Source: Proteles cristata cristata
Taxonomy: Eukaryota; Chordata; Mammalia; Carnivora; Hyaenidae
DNA length: 64,000 nucleotides
Assembly (NCBI GenBank): GCA_017311185.1
Contig: JAESUZ010001282.1
Coordinates: forward strand, 248,001 to 312,000
Reading direction: 5' to 3'
Notes under the pieces: generated by a model
The model's input: the letters and a program-made list of their open reading frames with translations, nothing else
Told to the model about the DNA's origin: nothing
The model's database searches: none
Shown here: positions 12,633-24,207 of the stretch, in pieces
Numbering within the stretch: the first letter of the stretch is position 1
Layout of the letters: every line of letters begins with the position of its first letter
Program-made: the position numbers and the translations under genes

Positions 12633-12849
12633 TTTTTTTTATTATTATTTTTTTTAATATTTTTATTTATTTCTAGGAGAGAGAGAGAGAGAGACAGCGT
12701 GAGCAGGGGAGGGTCAGAGAGAGAGGGAGTCACAGACTGAAACAAGCTGTCAGCACAGAGCCCGACGCAGGGCTCGAACCCACGAACCGCGAGATCATGA
12801 CCCAAGCGAAAGTCAGACACTTAACCGACTAAGCCACCCAGAAGCCCCT
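12633..12849 (-). mobile_element. Feliform SINE, young subgroup
   Basis: Minus-orientation full-length copy. A perfect 17-bp target-site duplication (CACACTGCCTCTTTTAT) lies at 12616-12632 and 12850-12866. Confidence 0.92.
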
Positions 12850-13319
12850 CACACTGCCTCTTTTATAACAGGGCTGGGTTGTGCCAAAAATCCTCTGCCA
12901 AAGGCCAGGCCCCAGGCTCTGTGGGGGCTTCCTAGTTTCCATGGCTCATTCGCTTCTGAGACCTTTGGCTGAGTTGCATCATGGGGGGCTAATTACTACC
13001 AATTGTGGCACTGCTGTGTTCTACCTTCTGACGTAAAAAAATGGTCTGCTGGGAACTGGGTTAAAACCAACATACAACCATTTATTGCACACTTGTTAGG
13101 AAGCCACCGGGAAGGCCTAGCCAGAGTGGTTTTTAAACACACACACTCAAACTTTCTCTCCTCTTAGAGCCAAGAACAGCCCATCAGTGATTGTTTTGAG
13201 AAACACGGGCTTACCTTCTCAGCCACATGGGAACTTTCTCTGAGGGTCAGTAGTAGGATTTCACGAAGAATGTGTTTCACCTGAAGCCCTTGGATCCTCA
13301 CAGAAGCGAGAGTGGAAAA

Positions 13320-13510
13320 GCAAAACATTTCTTGAGTGATTATTCTATGCTAAGTACTATTCTAGGCACTTAATATAACTTAATTGATCCTCACATTGCA
13401 CCAGTGAAGTGTCCTCATTGTGATTTTGTGGGAACTGAGGCTCAGAGAAACTATATGTATTCCCAAAGTCACATTGTTTATCAAGTGGTGGAGTCAGAAT
13501 TTAAACAGAG
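13320..13510 (+). repeat. MIR SINE
   Basis: Clear MIR order: TTCTATGCTAAGTACTATTC, then a CTTAATTGATCCTCACA segment, then the core GGGAACTGAGGCTCAGAGAA, and finally a GGTGGAGTCAGAATTTAAAC end. Confidence 0.75.
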
Positions 13511-13960
13511 ATTTTTTTTAACTGATTGCAAATCCTGAACTTTCTTCCACCATACACAGAAATCTTGTTGGCCCACAGAAAATATTAGGACAGTCATCTC
13601 CAAACTTTTCTGACCTCATATGCCCATCAGGAAATATCTTTAAGCACCACCTCCAATATGTGCATATTTATTTATAAATCAGATGCACTAGTGAATATCT
13701 ATCAGAATTGATTGATAATACAATACACCAGGGCATTAATTCTCATTTTTTTAAATTTTTATTTATTTTTTTTGCATTAATTCTCATTAATGACAATAGT
13801 TGTAAGTCTGTATTTGATATCATTTGGTATCAAATTTGATAATTCGGACTTTTTTTTTTTTTTTTTACCAAATCTATTAAATCGTTGTTCTTTTAACTTC
13901 AACAGGTGACTGGCAAAGAATTTATTCCAGGCATAGAAGTAATCTGGCTTTTTGTTTTTT

Positions 13961-14154
13961 TCTTTTTTTAAGATTTGTTTATTTTTGAGAAAGACAGCTC
14001 AAGCAGGAAAGGGGAAGAGAGAGAGGACAGAAGATCTGAAGTGGGGTCTGCGCTGACAGCAGCAAGCTCGATGTGGGGCTAGAACTCATGAGCCCTGACG
14101 ATCGTGACCTGAGCCAAAGTCAGACACTCAACTGACTGAGCCACCCAGTGCCCC
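13961..14154 (-). mobile_element. Feliform SINE, older copy
   Basis: Minus orientation, with the head complement CCACCCAGTGCCCC at the right end. It has several substitutions relative to the young subgroup, and no clean target-site duplication was seen. Confidence 0.85.
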
Positions 14155-15639
14155 GACCTTTTTTTTTTTTCCCCTGGTCTTTACGTGCCTGAATTATTCC
14201 TGCATCTACAATCCAGTTTCATTGCAGGAGACATTGTAAGCTACTTGTCCATTCTGTGAGGGTTACTTGGTTAAAATTAGATATTCTGGTTTATAAATCT
14301 ACTCATTGTGTTCATGTAAACCATAAAACACCAGAATATGCTAAAGATGAAAAAAGAAATAAGAGCACCAGTGTACACATCCCTTTGACCGTGCACAATT
14401 CTTACTTTCCCCTATCACTGGAATAAATGCAGACGGCCCAAGGAACCTGACGGTAGGCCCGGGGTCAATATGTATATTCAACGATAGTAAATCAAAATGT
14501 ACGTCCTATTTTTAGACTAAAAATAGATATTGCTAGAAGTTTTAAATGGTTTCTTCCGCACCCCATGCCTTCTTCTGTGCAATTCCTAGAGCGTCAAGAC
14601 CGCCCCTGGGAGCCCCCTGCCCTGGAGGAAGGTTGATGCTATATTCCTGATGCAGATACAGAAGGCAGAGGGTTTGGATGAGGAACGCAGCCAGTCAGCA
14701 ACCACGGAGTCAGTGCATGGGGCTGGGACCAGAGGATGCCCAGACTGGAGGACCACAGGAAGCATGCTGAGCACAGGCAACAGAAAAGCTCTGGGGAGTG
14801 AAGGTCCCACAAGAAGTGGGTTCTGGGCCAGACCAGCAGAATCCCCCCCTCCCCCCATCCAAGGAGGCTCCATAAGTTCCAACAGCCTGGTTTTCTAGAT
14901 TTCATCCTTTCTGAATCCAGGTCTTTTCGGATCCCTCCCTCCTAAATGCTTGAATGCCAGAGTAAATGGAAACACACTCCGCAGCACAATGACCCCTTAA
15001 GGTTTGTTTTCCAAGATGGAAAATAAAGGCATTTCAGCCCTTCCATGGATAAAAATAACTGGCCGTTGATTTTGAAATCCCTTTCATTTGTCTCCCACAG
15101 ACCAGCCCCATACAATGGCACTTTGTGTGAGAACTTTCGGTACAGGCCAGCCAGGCCCTGCTTCCCTCTGCCTGCCAACGGGAGACGAGAGGCAGGCTTG
15201 GAGCCCGGCACTGGGAGAGGACTCTGGGCAGACCCTGCGTTGCTGTTGGACGTCATTCAGAAGTCCCCGCTCCGCGGGGGGAGTCCGAAGAGGAAAGCAA
15301 ACAGAGCAAGGAGTAGTGGAAACTGCTGAGTCCTGGAGCTGGCCGGAACAACATTTGCCTTTCCATGCTCAGAGCCAGCCGCTCTGCCCACCTGCAGCTG
15401 CAATAGCAAGCGTGACCCACCACAAGCAGGGAGGCCCTGGCACCCAGCACCCCGTCCAAGGGCTGGGAGGGTGGGAACAGACACCCTTGTCTCTTCAGAC
15501 AGGCCCCCCAGAGCCCTTGCACTGAATGCTGAAGCCTCCTCCTCCTACGGGAATCAGGGAGGGGAAAAAAAAAAAAAAACAACCAAAGGTTCTCAAAGGA
15601 GGGAGAAAAAGACTTTCTCGAGTTGTAGTTGCAGATTAA

Positions 15640-15830
15640 CTGATAACTCCCACTTACCTAACACTGTGTGTTCAAACACCAACATATATGAATTGGCAGT
15701 CACTGTATCAGTCTTTTGGGGTGGTACTGTTATTTCTGTTTTAGGGGCGAAGGAATTGAGGCACAGAGAGCTTAAGTCACTTACCCAAGCCACACAGCTC
15801 AAAAGCGAATGGGGCTAAGACTTAGGACCA
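15640..15830 (+). repeat. MIR SINE
   Basis: MIR core motif GGAATTGAGGCACAGAGAGC, followed by TTACCCAAGCCACACAGCTC and a degenerate 3' part. Confidence 0.7.
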
Positions 15831-16403
15831 TGCAGTCTGAGGCAGGACCTGTATTTTTAAATGTGACTGCCTCTTCTCCTCAGCCTACCACATACATTTT
15901 CTCTCTAGGAATAGAAAATAGGAAGGACAGAGAGATGGAATTCAAATGGATAAAGGGAATGGATGAGAAAGAGAGAGGAGGAATCACCAAGGATAATAGA
16001 AAGACCTTAAAAAAAAAAAAAAGGCAGGAGGTTGTCAGGAGAAGATGTGTGAGGCCAAGGTATAGACATGGCAGGAAAAGCTGGGTTGAAAATGGAAGCT
16101 ATGCAGTACTGGCCAAACAGACACCTGTTCTTTTGTACGCCCCAAATAGGACTGTGGAAATAATATTCAGAGATCACTCAGCAAATGGGGCTCAAACAGC
16201 TCTCAGGAGGCTGGAGAGCAGGCAGCTGGAGCAGAGAATTGAGCACCTTCTCTTTCTCTTCCAATTACAGCCTGGGCTGGAGGCGGGTGCCCAGGGCTCC
16301 AGGGAGAGATTAGCACCCTGATGAGAAGAGACAGCCTATGTCAGCCTCACAGGGAGGCCTGTCACATCCATTTGTAAGCTGAATAGCTCTTGTCCCCGAG
16401 GAA

Positions 16404-16444
16404 AGAAGGGTTGGAAGGAAAGAAGGAAGGGAGGGAAGGAAGAG
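16404..16444. repeat. GGAA-rich simple repeat
   Basis: An imperfect run of GGAA/GAAGG units. Such tracts can bind ETS-family factors when long and regular; this one is short and irregular. Confidence 0.7.
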
Positions 16445-16529
16445 ATAGATTATTGCTGGTCTGTGTTTGGAGGGATGAGCCCTTGACCCTCATCAGACAC
16501 ATAGGATTGGCCTTAGAGTCAGAAGACCT

Positions 16530-16680
16530 AAGACCTAAGATGCCTCTGTCATCAGTTAGCAAGGTGATCTCAGATTAAGTCACCTACACCCTCTTACCTT
16601 AAACCCCTTATCTCTGCAATGAGGGGATTGGACTTTATCTCTAAGATGCTTCCCAGATCTAAAATCTGTATAATGGTAAT
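16530..16680 (-). repeat. MIR-family remnant
   Basis: Complementary MIR-like layout: CCTTATCTCTGCAATGAGGG, followed by GGACTTTATCTCTAAGATGC. Confidence 0.45.
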
Positions 16681-16884
16681 ATGGTGACCAAGGACAAGTC
16701 ACCTTGGCAACCCCCCCACCCCCACCCAAGTCCTGTTTCTAGCAGGGGCTCACCTCGCATCCACACCTGTCCTGGCAATACCATCTCTCAAGTACCTTTC
16801 TGATCTGCTCACTGCTGATTCTCTTGGAGGGTTCTCTTCTGGAGAAATGAAACCATTTTCCCACTGGTCCCCCTGCCTCCATCC

Positions 16885-17430
16885 TCCTGCCTTCTGATCC
16901 ATTCTCTGTTTGACAAACAGAACGATCTTTCTAAGCACAGATCAGATCAGATCACATGACTTGGCTTGCCAGAAGGTTCTGAGGCCTCCACTTTACCCAC
17001 CGCAGGGGACACAAGACTCTGAATCATCAGTCCATCCTCCCTTCCCACGCCACTCACCACTAGTCCATTTCACCCTGTGCCTTGGTTCCACGAAACGACT
17101 TCCAGTTTCTCTATCAATCCATGAACTTTCTCACCTCTGGGCCTCAACCTGGACCTCTCCCACATTCCACTTGGCTGACTGCTCTTTACCTTCAGGGTAT
17201 AAATTCTTCCAGACTGGGTGCTCCTCCTAGATGTCAAATCATTACTGTTACTGCACTGGATACTCACTCTCCCTTTCCATGTCTACGGCCTTAATTTGCA
17301 AAGAGCAGAGTAAAGGCAACAATTGGGCCTCTTTTCCTTATGGTTTCCCTGATATTGAACCCAGTGCCAACCACATAGCAGGTTTTCAAGGAATGTTTGC
17401 TACCTGAATAACTTGTTTGGTAGTATCATC
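16885..17430 (+). repeat. L2 LINE 3' fragment
   Basis: Pyrimidine-rich sequence with L2 3'-end character: a CACATGACTTGGCTTGCC segment, TTCTCACCTCTGGGCCTCAA, and a terminal CATAGCAGGTTTTCAAGGAA part. Identified from memory of the family. Confidence 0.5.
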
Positions 17431-17754
17431 ACATAGGGTACCTTCCAGCAACCACATCCTGTACTCCCATACAGTGTAATCTCGTACCTCCTGTATCTTC
17501 AGTTTCAGAAAATCAAGAGATGTAAGACTTTCCTTCACCCCAGGAATCTCCCATTCCCGACCTGAACATGAGCATTTAGCAGATTGTCAGAATCCATCAG
17601 AACTAATAGCTTCAAGAACTGCCATCATCAATTCCGAATCAACTATGGTCACCTTTAAACTAGGATTGTTGTCCGGAAACTGGACAAGATCCAATCCAGT
17701 AGAGGAAGAAGGGTAAGGGCTGGGAGAACATGGGGGAGATTCAGACCTACCTTC

Positions 17755-17900
17755 TAGTGCCAGTTCTGTCACTAATGGGGTTGACTTTGGGCAAGTCTTT
17801 ATCCTCTCTGGACCTTGAGTTGATGCATGCCTACCTAATTGAAGAGGTTGGCTAGGTTAATCTTTAAGGCCCCTTTTAACTTGACAATGTAGAATTTAGA
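17755..17900 (-). repeat. MIR-family remnant
   Basis: MIR complement features: CAGTTCTGTCACTAATGGGG, TTTGGGCAAGTCTTTATCCT, then TTTAAGGCCCCTTTTAACTT. Confidence 0.5.
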
Positions 17901-18700
17901 ATTATGGTGTTCGCTCTTTCATTCATCAGCTTCTAGGCCATTAATGGTTTTTATAAGGAGACCATGTGAAATATTATCAAAGTGGAAGGAACTGCTGTGA
18001 ATTATCCCAGACAATGGGTAGACACTGGGACTGCCCCAGGTACACCAGCCTTTGTGGTCACTCTTGTCTTAATCGGGTCTTTGTTGGCCGGGTTTCAAGT
18101 TTTTGGTTGTTATTTGTGGTGTCAGAGAGGATAATTTGGGATTTGTGCTCAGACCCCTAATCTGGGATTTCAAGTGGGCTGCCCATATGGGTGCCCAGAG
18201 CAGCTAACCTGGACTGCCCCCCATCATGCAGTTCATCCACCTGGTTCCCTTACTTTCTCCTGAAGCAAGAAGCCTGAGCCCAGATGAACCGATCCCCTAC
18301 CCCAGTGGTTTCAAGTCGGTGAAGAAAATACTTTAAATCCCTTTGGGCTCATGTACAGCTTTGTGCTGTCATTACGAAAACTTGACCACAGAGAAAACAG
18401 ATACCTTAGTGAAATACCTATTTGCTCTCCAAACACTGCTCATTGTCTTTACCATCACTCTTACCTTTCCTTTGATGTGTATAAACATCTCAAATAAAAG
18501 GTGCATTGGTCGCACTATAATTGTAAACTTTCTTATTCCCATGGAAACTAGAACAAATGGGGAAAATCAGTCTATCTGAGAAGTAGATTAGCAGAGAAGA
18601 TTCCCCAATTCAATCACTTTTGAGGTTCTGAACTTGCATTCCCCTGAGATCTGTAAGAGCAAGGACCGGTTCATATAAACACTACCATTCCCAAAGCCTT

Positions 18701-18901
18701 ATTTTTTTTTTAAGTTTATTTATCTATTTTGAGAGAGAGAGAGAGAAAGCAGGGAAGGGCAGAGAGAGAGAAAATCCCAAACAGGCTCCATGCTGTCAGC
18801 ACAGATCCTGACACGGGGCTCGGTCCCACGAGCTGGGAGATCACGACCTGAGCCAAGAACAAGAGTCAGATGTTCAACCAACTGTGCCACCCAGGTGCCC
18901 T
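18701..18901 (-). mobile_element. Feliform SINE, older copy
   Basis: Minus orientation, with a T-rich and GA-rich tail at the left and the head complement GCCACCCAGGTGCCC at the right. Its 10-bp flanking repeat has one mismatch (18692-18700 and 18902-18911). Confidence 0.87.
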
Positions 18902-21634
18902 CCAAAGCTTTTTAGAATTCCCAGTCCCATCTCTCATCTCTCCTTCTAATATTTGGAATATTCCTGCCTTAATCCCAGATCAAAGCCAATAGTCATCATC
19001 AATTTTCTAGCCTTGTGAAGACTGTTGTCACCTCTTCAAGCCACTTACTATTTCCAGGCACATATGGGGGACAGCCCTTGTAAGAGTAGAAGAATCAAAG
19101 CTGAAAGTTCAAGATTTGCCTGCGGAAAAATTAAAAATAGCCTGCTTCTGTCCCAGGTCAGTGGCTCAGTCTGACAGCATGGAATGGGCAGAGAGAAGGT
19201 AGTGGTCGTCTCTTGACCCTCTATAATTCCCACTAGTAGCTGCTGAAAACTTCCTTGGTCTTCCATGTGAAATCTTATGGAGTGACCAGAGCTGACTTGA
19301 CATCAAAGCTCTTTAAAAACGCTGTGGCTGAGAGAGCACTAGAGCCTGAGTGGCAGAGATGAGAGATTAGGGACAGACTGGGAACTCAAAAGGGCTTTGG
19401 GGATTGCACAGCATGTCATGAGACCTGAGGGTCATTGTTGATTCTCTAGCGTTGCCATGGGCAGATGATCGTCACTATCATTACTTCGGACGTCAGCACT
19501 TTGAGAGAGACCAGGCAGTTGAATGAAACTGGCTTTCTCAGGATAGAAATATTTTCCAGGAAAATGGAAAAGGGAAAAGAGATCAGAACATTGAGTAAAA
19601 CAGGAAATGGCACTGGACAGGGGGCAGAGACAGAGCTGCCTTACTCCCAAATTTGCAGTTTTAAATTCTCCATAAATGGTGTTTACTTCAGTTGTGAGCC
19701 TTTTCACTTTTTCACCCATTGATCAACACCTGCTTTTATCAGAATCCTTAAATCTCTGCCTCATTGCCAGAGGTGCTAGGAAAGTGTTTCTCTCTTCTGT
19801 TATTTGTTGTTCTTAGGTGAGGGTTCTCATAGCATAGAGGGATCCCAAGCAGCAGTGAGCAGGCAGCAGCATGCTGAGTCTATTTCCCCGTAAAATGACA
19901 AGGGCCAGCTACCCAGGTCAAGTTTCCCTAGAGTTGAGCCAGAGAAAGGCCTCTGTTCAACTGAAATTGCATGACAAACCACCTTCCTGGAGCTATCACT
20001 GGGGAGAAGCAGAGGTTACAAAGCTGGTTCTGGAAATGGAGAAGCTTCCTTATAGAAAGAAGACTGCCCTTGTCCCGTGTTCGATGTATGCGGTCTACCT
20101 TCTTGTAACTGGGACTCTGGCTCCCGTGGATGGAGGACCATTAGCCAACATCATCAGAGATCTTTTGCAATTGTTGGGTGGCAACACAGCATAAGGGAAA
20201 GAACAAGAGCTCAGACGTCAGATGGTGCTGATGAATGTGATGACCTCGTGTACTCCCTTCTACCATAGGTTCTAGAATAAAATGGGCTTCGTGCCAAGTA
20301 AACATGGATCCTGAATAGAGAGCTTCCTACGGGCCACCAAGTCAAATTCTACAGGGACCAGGCAGGAGTGCAAACGTGCGGGGCTGACCTAGAGACAGAA
20401 TAGGAGGTTCATGTTCACCTTGAGGGGTACCTACCACTCAGTGTCTGTAGGTGCCTGCTATAAAGGAATGCCAGTATTCAAAGACCACCTATACTGTACT
20501 GCAGTGCACTGTTCCCTGGAGCTGTACAGGTGAGTCCCAACACTGTGAAGGCCAAGTTGAACAACTTAATGGTGCACAATCAACTCACAGTCGGCCCACA
20601 TGTAACTTCTCATCTACATTGCCTGCCTCCTTTTACCCAAAGCACAAATCACAATCCTCTTCCTTTTTAGGTTAAAAAAGTATACCTCATTATACAGGAA
20701 ACCTCTGTTGCTCTTGATTTTTATCTGTTTGTGTGTTTATTTATTTATTTGTTGAGTGTTATCGCTGGCTCCAAAGCCATAGCAGTGGTGAGCCAGATCA
20801 GCCTTGGGCAATTACTTTAACCCCTAACCTCCCGAAAGCCTGTCAAATCTAGAGATTTTTGATGGCCAGCTTCTTCTGAACGACTCCTTTTTTCCCTCCG
20901 TCTCTATCCTCACCCTAGCCTGTTCCTTCAAGTCCTGCAGTGTTTTAGAAGATACTGTCTCTGGCCCAGCTGCTCCCACCATGGCTTCAGTATGGTGGTC
21001 TTGGCAGTATCATTAAGAGAAATCGCCCAAGCCAAGTTGTCTGAGACTCTAAGCTCTAGCCCCTAGTTTGAGAAACAGAGGTCTAAGCGTATTTCATTTA
21101 AGCATATCTTGTATCTTTTAACCTGGTCAGCACCAAATCAGATACTTTGGGGGGAGAAGAGCAACTTGGCACCAAAGGAAAGCTCTCTGACCTAATCCTT
21201 GACTGAGGCAGAGATCTGTTCTCTGTGTAGTGGTTATTCAAGGCGAGAGAGCTCCGATGGGGCCTCAGTTTGGCTCAGAAACTGGCTTTGCTTGGGTTTG
21301 TAGCTGAAGACTACAAAATATAAGGACATCAAGTCATCTTCCCAAAGTCTCCCAGGGAGTGGCGGTGGCTTGTCTGAGGTATAGGACCCAGAGTCCCCCT
21401 CACGGCCAGTCCAGCACTCTAGCCACTAGACCACACAGTGTTCAACGTACACTCAGCAAACCTCAAGTTTCAGGCCTGAAGAAACAGATTTTCCAAAACC
21501 AGAGCTCTCTTTGTGAACAATTCAGCAAAAATTCTCTTTCCAGCTGTGACTTGGGATTCATGTTGCAAATGCTGGTGTTAATTAAAAACATCCACCTTCT
21601 ACAGTTTCAACAACAAGAGAGAAGTACCACGCAG

Positions 21635-21805
21635 GATGTGTTCCCAAGCACTCGTCCCCAAAGCACTTACAAATATGATTTTATTTATGGCATGGGCTGC
21701 TGGGGGTTCTGACAGATATCCTCATTCTCAGTTTTCAGTCCCAATGAAAGAGTTGGGGCCAAGGAGGTGAATGTGATGGGTCCAAATTTGCACAGAGCAA
21801 AATTA
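21635..21805 (+). repeat. MIR-like remnant
   Basis: Degraded MIR order: CAAAGCACTTACAAATATGA, ATATCCTCATTCTCAGTTTT, and a late GTGATGGGTCCAAATTTGCA part. Confidence 0.4.
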
Positions 21806-21861
21806 TTACCAGAAGAAACCAGAACACTACTCATGTCCAAAGCATTACCAAACATGTTCAA

Positions 21862-22067
21862 CTTTTTTTTTCAAATTTACTTATTTTGAGAGAGAGAGAC
21901 AGAGAGAGAGAGCATGAGTAGGGGAGGGGCAGAGAAAGGGAGAGAGGGAATCTTAAGCAGGCCCTGCACTGTCAGTGGAGAGCCCAATGTGCAGCTTGAA
22001 CTGAGATCGTGACCTGAATCGAAATCAAGGGTCAGATGCTCAACCGACTGAGCCATCCAAGTGCCCC
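21862..22067 (-). mobile_element. Feliform SINE, older copy
   Basis: Minus orientation. It starts with poly(T) and a long GA tract and ends in the head complement GAGCCATCCAAGTGCCCC. It lies just beyond the ETS1 3' end. Confidence 0.87.
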
Positions 22068-22279
22068 ATCTTTCTGTGTTAGTACCAGGAACTTTATCCA
22101 GTTGAAATCAAATATTTATCTGTTGAGTCATTTAAAACCTGTTTCATATGGCTCTTAGTCCCTTCAGACATGAGCAAAATGTGGTGTGACAATGCTATGG
22201 ACATTCCAGCTAGGATGACACCGTATTACAGTCAATGATCAGGGCATTACTTTATACTTCCCTGTATTCTCATTGTAAG

Positions 22280-22285
22280 TTTATT
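22280..22285 (-). terminator. ETS1: Distal AATAAA poly(A) signal candidate
   Basis: TTTATT on the plus strand gives AATAAA in the ETS1 sense. It would extend the 3' UTR by about 170 bases if used. Two other candidates lie upstream. Confidence 0.3.
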
Positions 22286-22342
22286 AGGAAATCTTTATCT
22301 GAACTGGTCCCGAGATAGTGAGATCAGCGAGACTGAACTGCA

Positions 22343-22348
22343 TTTATT
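22343..22348 (-). terminator. ETS1: AATAAA poly(A) signal candidate
   Basis: Canonical AATAAA in the ETS1 sense, about 110 bases downstream of the ATTAAA candidate. Either could be the main site. Confidence 0.4.
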
Positions 22349-22455
22349 TCTTCCTGTGCTTGTCTCTGGTTGGTAGGTCTGTCCTGCTTTCACACATGCA
22401 CCAGACAGGAAAGAATTGAGCCAAACCCACATTGTTATGAATGAATTTCTTTGTT

Positions 22456-22461
22456 TTTAAT
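22456..22461 (-). terminator. ETS1: ATTAAA poly(A) signal, probable ETS1 3' end
   Basis: ATTAAA in the ETS1 sense sits within sequence that, as I recall, resembles the end of the human ETS1 mRNA. Cleavage would fall about 15-25 bases downstream, near 22436-22441. This gives a 3' UTR of about 3.6 kb, close to the human length. Confidence 0.5.
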
Positions 22462-23034
22462 CTCACACAGTTTAAAATACAATATGAAATCAGGCTACAG
22501 TATATAAAAAACTCTCCAGCAAAATGATGTGCCAGCATCAGCTACTAAAATAAACAAACAAAAAATTCCCGCATAAGAAATTTTTTTTGCATTAAAAAAA
22601 AAAACACATAGACACTTACATCGCTACATCTCTAAGCTACCTCAGTTCTGATTTTTAAAAAGCACCTGCTTTTCCTTTTTGCATCTTGCTTTTAAATGTT
22701 CAGCTTTTAAAAAATATAAATTATACGAAAATACAAGTTGGAAAATAGTCAAACACAATATAACATCTTTTTCATCCCTATACTTCTCAGCTTAAAAAAA
22801 AAAGTATTCTTAAAAAAAGTTCAATAACTGAGGCAGTATTCCTGATACAGATAATTTCATTTTAATATATATACTTTATATATGTATATGTATACATATA
22901 TTTATGGTTCCTTGAAATTTCTTTGGAATGTAGATATGAGTTCAACACATTTATATAGACCCCAGCAGAAAGCAGCATGCACAGCATGACTAGAACAGAG
23001 AAGGTATAATTTTCACCACGAAGATTAGGCAGGT

Positions 23035-23041
23035 TAATGCT
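23035..23041 (-). promoter_or_regulatory. ETS1: miR-155 seed match
   Basis: In the ETS1 sense the 7 bases read AGCATTA, the target of the miR-155 seed. ETS1 is a reported miR-155 target in human cells. A second copy lies at 25089-25095. Confidence 0.5.
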
Positions 23042-23438
23042 CTAAAACCCAGAGTGTTCGCCTCCAAAGTGAGGAAAAGCATATCTGATCTTTGAATGCT
23101 ACCTCCAAGCCCCAAAGCCACAAAACCAGGGCTCTGTGTAGGGAAGTCCCTCCCCTGCACGGAGAAGGAAACAAAAGTGACCCTGAACCCTACAGCCAAA
23201 ACCAACATGGGTTAAGGCATCTCCAGGAAAATAAGGGTTTCACCAGCTAAACCAGATTTGCCCATCCTTCCTCTGAAGTTAATGTGTTTTGAAAAAGCAT
23301 AAATGCAACAATTCTGCTACATTTCCAGTGTATAAACCACCCACCACTCTTCCTGGGATGGTCTCTGGCCTCTGGACAGAAAGAGAAAAAACATCTGGCC
23401 AGATTGACAAAGCTGTCTTAACTAGCACACTATCTATA

Positions 23439-23445
23439 AATACTG
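23439..23445 (-). promoter_or_regulatory. ETS1: miR-200b/c/429 seed match
   Basis: Reads CAGTATT in the ETS1 sense. It is one of three such sites in this UTR; regulation of ETS1 by the miR-200 family has been reported. Confidence 0.45.
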
Positions 23446-23751
23446 AAAACGGCCGACCTCGAACGAAAGGCATCTTAGCAAACAAGCGGGGTGAGGAGCA
23501 TAAGGAGGCACTTTCTTATCACTTATCTGCTATGGAATGATTGCAGGACTTAGACACACTCACACAAGGGGAGTTTTCAGCATACATTTAACTGGAAAGG
23601 TTGATACACGGAGAAAAGTGATGTTAAGCCTGGTTGCAAACAGAAAGCAATGGCTGATGGCTTGGCTTGGTTCTACGCTTGCCCACTCATTACTGAAATG
23701 TGGAAAGACCGAACAGAAAAACCCGGGCATTATCTCAGCTGTAGTATTGCT

Positions 23752-23812
23752 TGTGTGCACACACACATACATGCATACATGCATACGCGCGCGCACACAC
23801 ACACACACACAC
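23752..23812. repeat. Alternating pyrimidine-purine tract (TG/CA/CG)
   Basis: Sixty-one bases alternate strictly between pyrimidine and purine, with a CGCGCGCGC core at 23786-23794 between TG/CA runs. It lies inside the ETS1 3' UTR, so the transcript carries UG/GC repeats. Such tracts can adopt left-handed DNA. Confidence 0.9.
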
Positions 23813-24125
23813 CCCTTTGCCAGTGCCCCAAAAAGATCACAAAACCTAAGAGAAAACAATGTAGTCCAACAGTTCCGCCTAATACTCCCTGAGCAGCTCC
23901 TAAAATATTTTCAGAGCTTCATTAAGGCACCTGCATCCGGAAGATCAAAATACACAGCTGGGCCAATTCTGCTTTTGCTTTCCAAGTGGATGCTCCGATT
24001 TATCAGTATGAGGAAATGCATGAATCACAGAGCTAAGTTCCTGATCATTCAGCGTCTGCAAGAGGACCTGGGGATAAACAATCCACTTTCTCGAAGATAA
24101 ACTAGCAGGTAGTTAGTACTTCCAG

Positions 24126-24144
24126 GTGTGTGTGTGTGTGTGTG
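24126..24144. repeat. (TG)n microsatellite
   Basis: About nine TG units directly before the SINE tail remnant. The repeat lies in the ETS1 3' UTR, where the transcript carries CA repeats. Confidence 0.9.
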
Positions 24145-24207
24145 TTCCCCTCCCCTGCTTGCGCTCTGTCCCTCTCTCTCACAAAATAAATAAACATTAA
24201 AAAAATT
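24145..24207 (+). mobile_element. SINE tail remnant in ETS1 3' UTR
   Basis: Only the 3' portion of a feliform SINE is present: the CTCCCCTGCTTGCGCTCT part, a CT tract and AAATAAATAAACATTAAAAA. It lies antisense to ETS1, so the mRNA carries its U-rich complement. Confidence 0.7.
24185..24193 (-). promoter_or_regulatory. ETS1: AU-rich element nonamer (SINE-derived)
   Basis: The ETS1-sense sequence is TTATTTATT, an exact match to the UUAUUUA(U/A)(U/A) destabilising nonamer. It comes from the antisense A-rich tail of the SINE remnant. Confidence 0.4.

Larger units (their letters stand above)
1..22435. other. Intergenic region downstream of ETS1
   Basis: No exon, RNA gene or credible protein-coding frame was recognised here. 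From 1 to 10650 it is mostly minus-strand L1 sequence with inserted SINEs. From 10650 to 22435 it holds scattered SINE, MIR and L2 copies separated by unique sequence. The stretches 1640-4600, 14155-15640, 18902-21635 and 22068-22435 contain nothing I can name. In human the region 3' of ETS1 is gene-poor and carries regulatory variants associated with immune disease, so unique stretches could contain enhancers; that is inference and no particular element is recognised. Confidence 0.8.

Noticed and set aside
12387..12740. 117-codon frame ending in Arg-Glu-Arg-Glu repeats
   Set aside because: Its 3' part is the GA-rich tail of the SINE at 12633-12849; several other apparent frames with Ser-Leu or Arg-Glu repeats in this window have the same cause.
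15809..16321. 170-codon open frame rich in Lys and Arg
   Set aside because: It follows purine-rich sequence and a MIR remnant; composition reflects AAG/GAG-rich DNA and no family is recognised.
16404..16444. GGAA microsatellite as an ETS or FLI1-fusion response element
   Set aside because: Too short and irregular compared with the long consecutive GGAA repeats known to respond to such fusions.
23752..23812. Direct-repeat array considered as CRISPR-like
   Set aside because: It is a dinucleotide repeat in a mammalian UTR, without unique spacers.
23537..24100. 187-codon plus-strand open frame
   Set aside because: It is antisense to the ETS1 3' UTR and runs through the CA/CG repeat, producing a His-Thr-rich low-complexity stretch; no domain.
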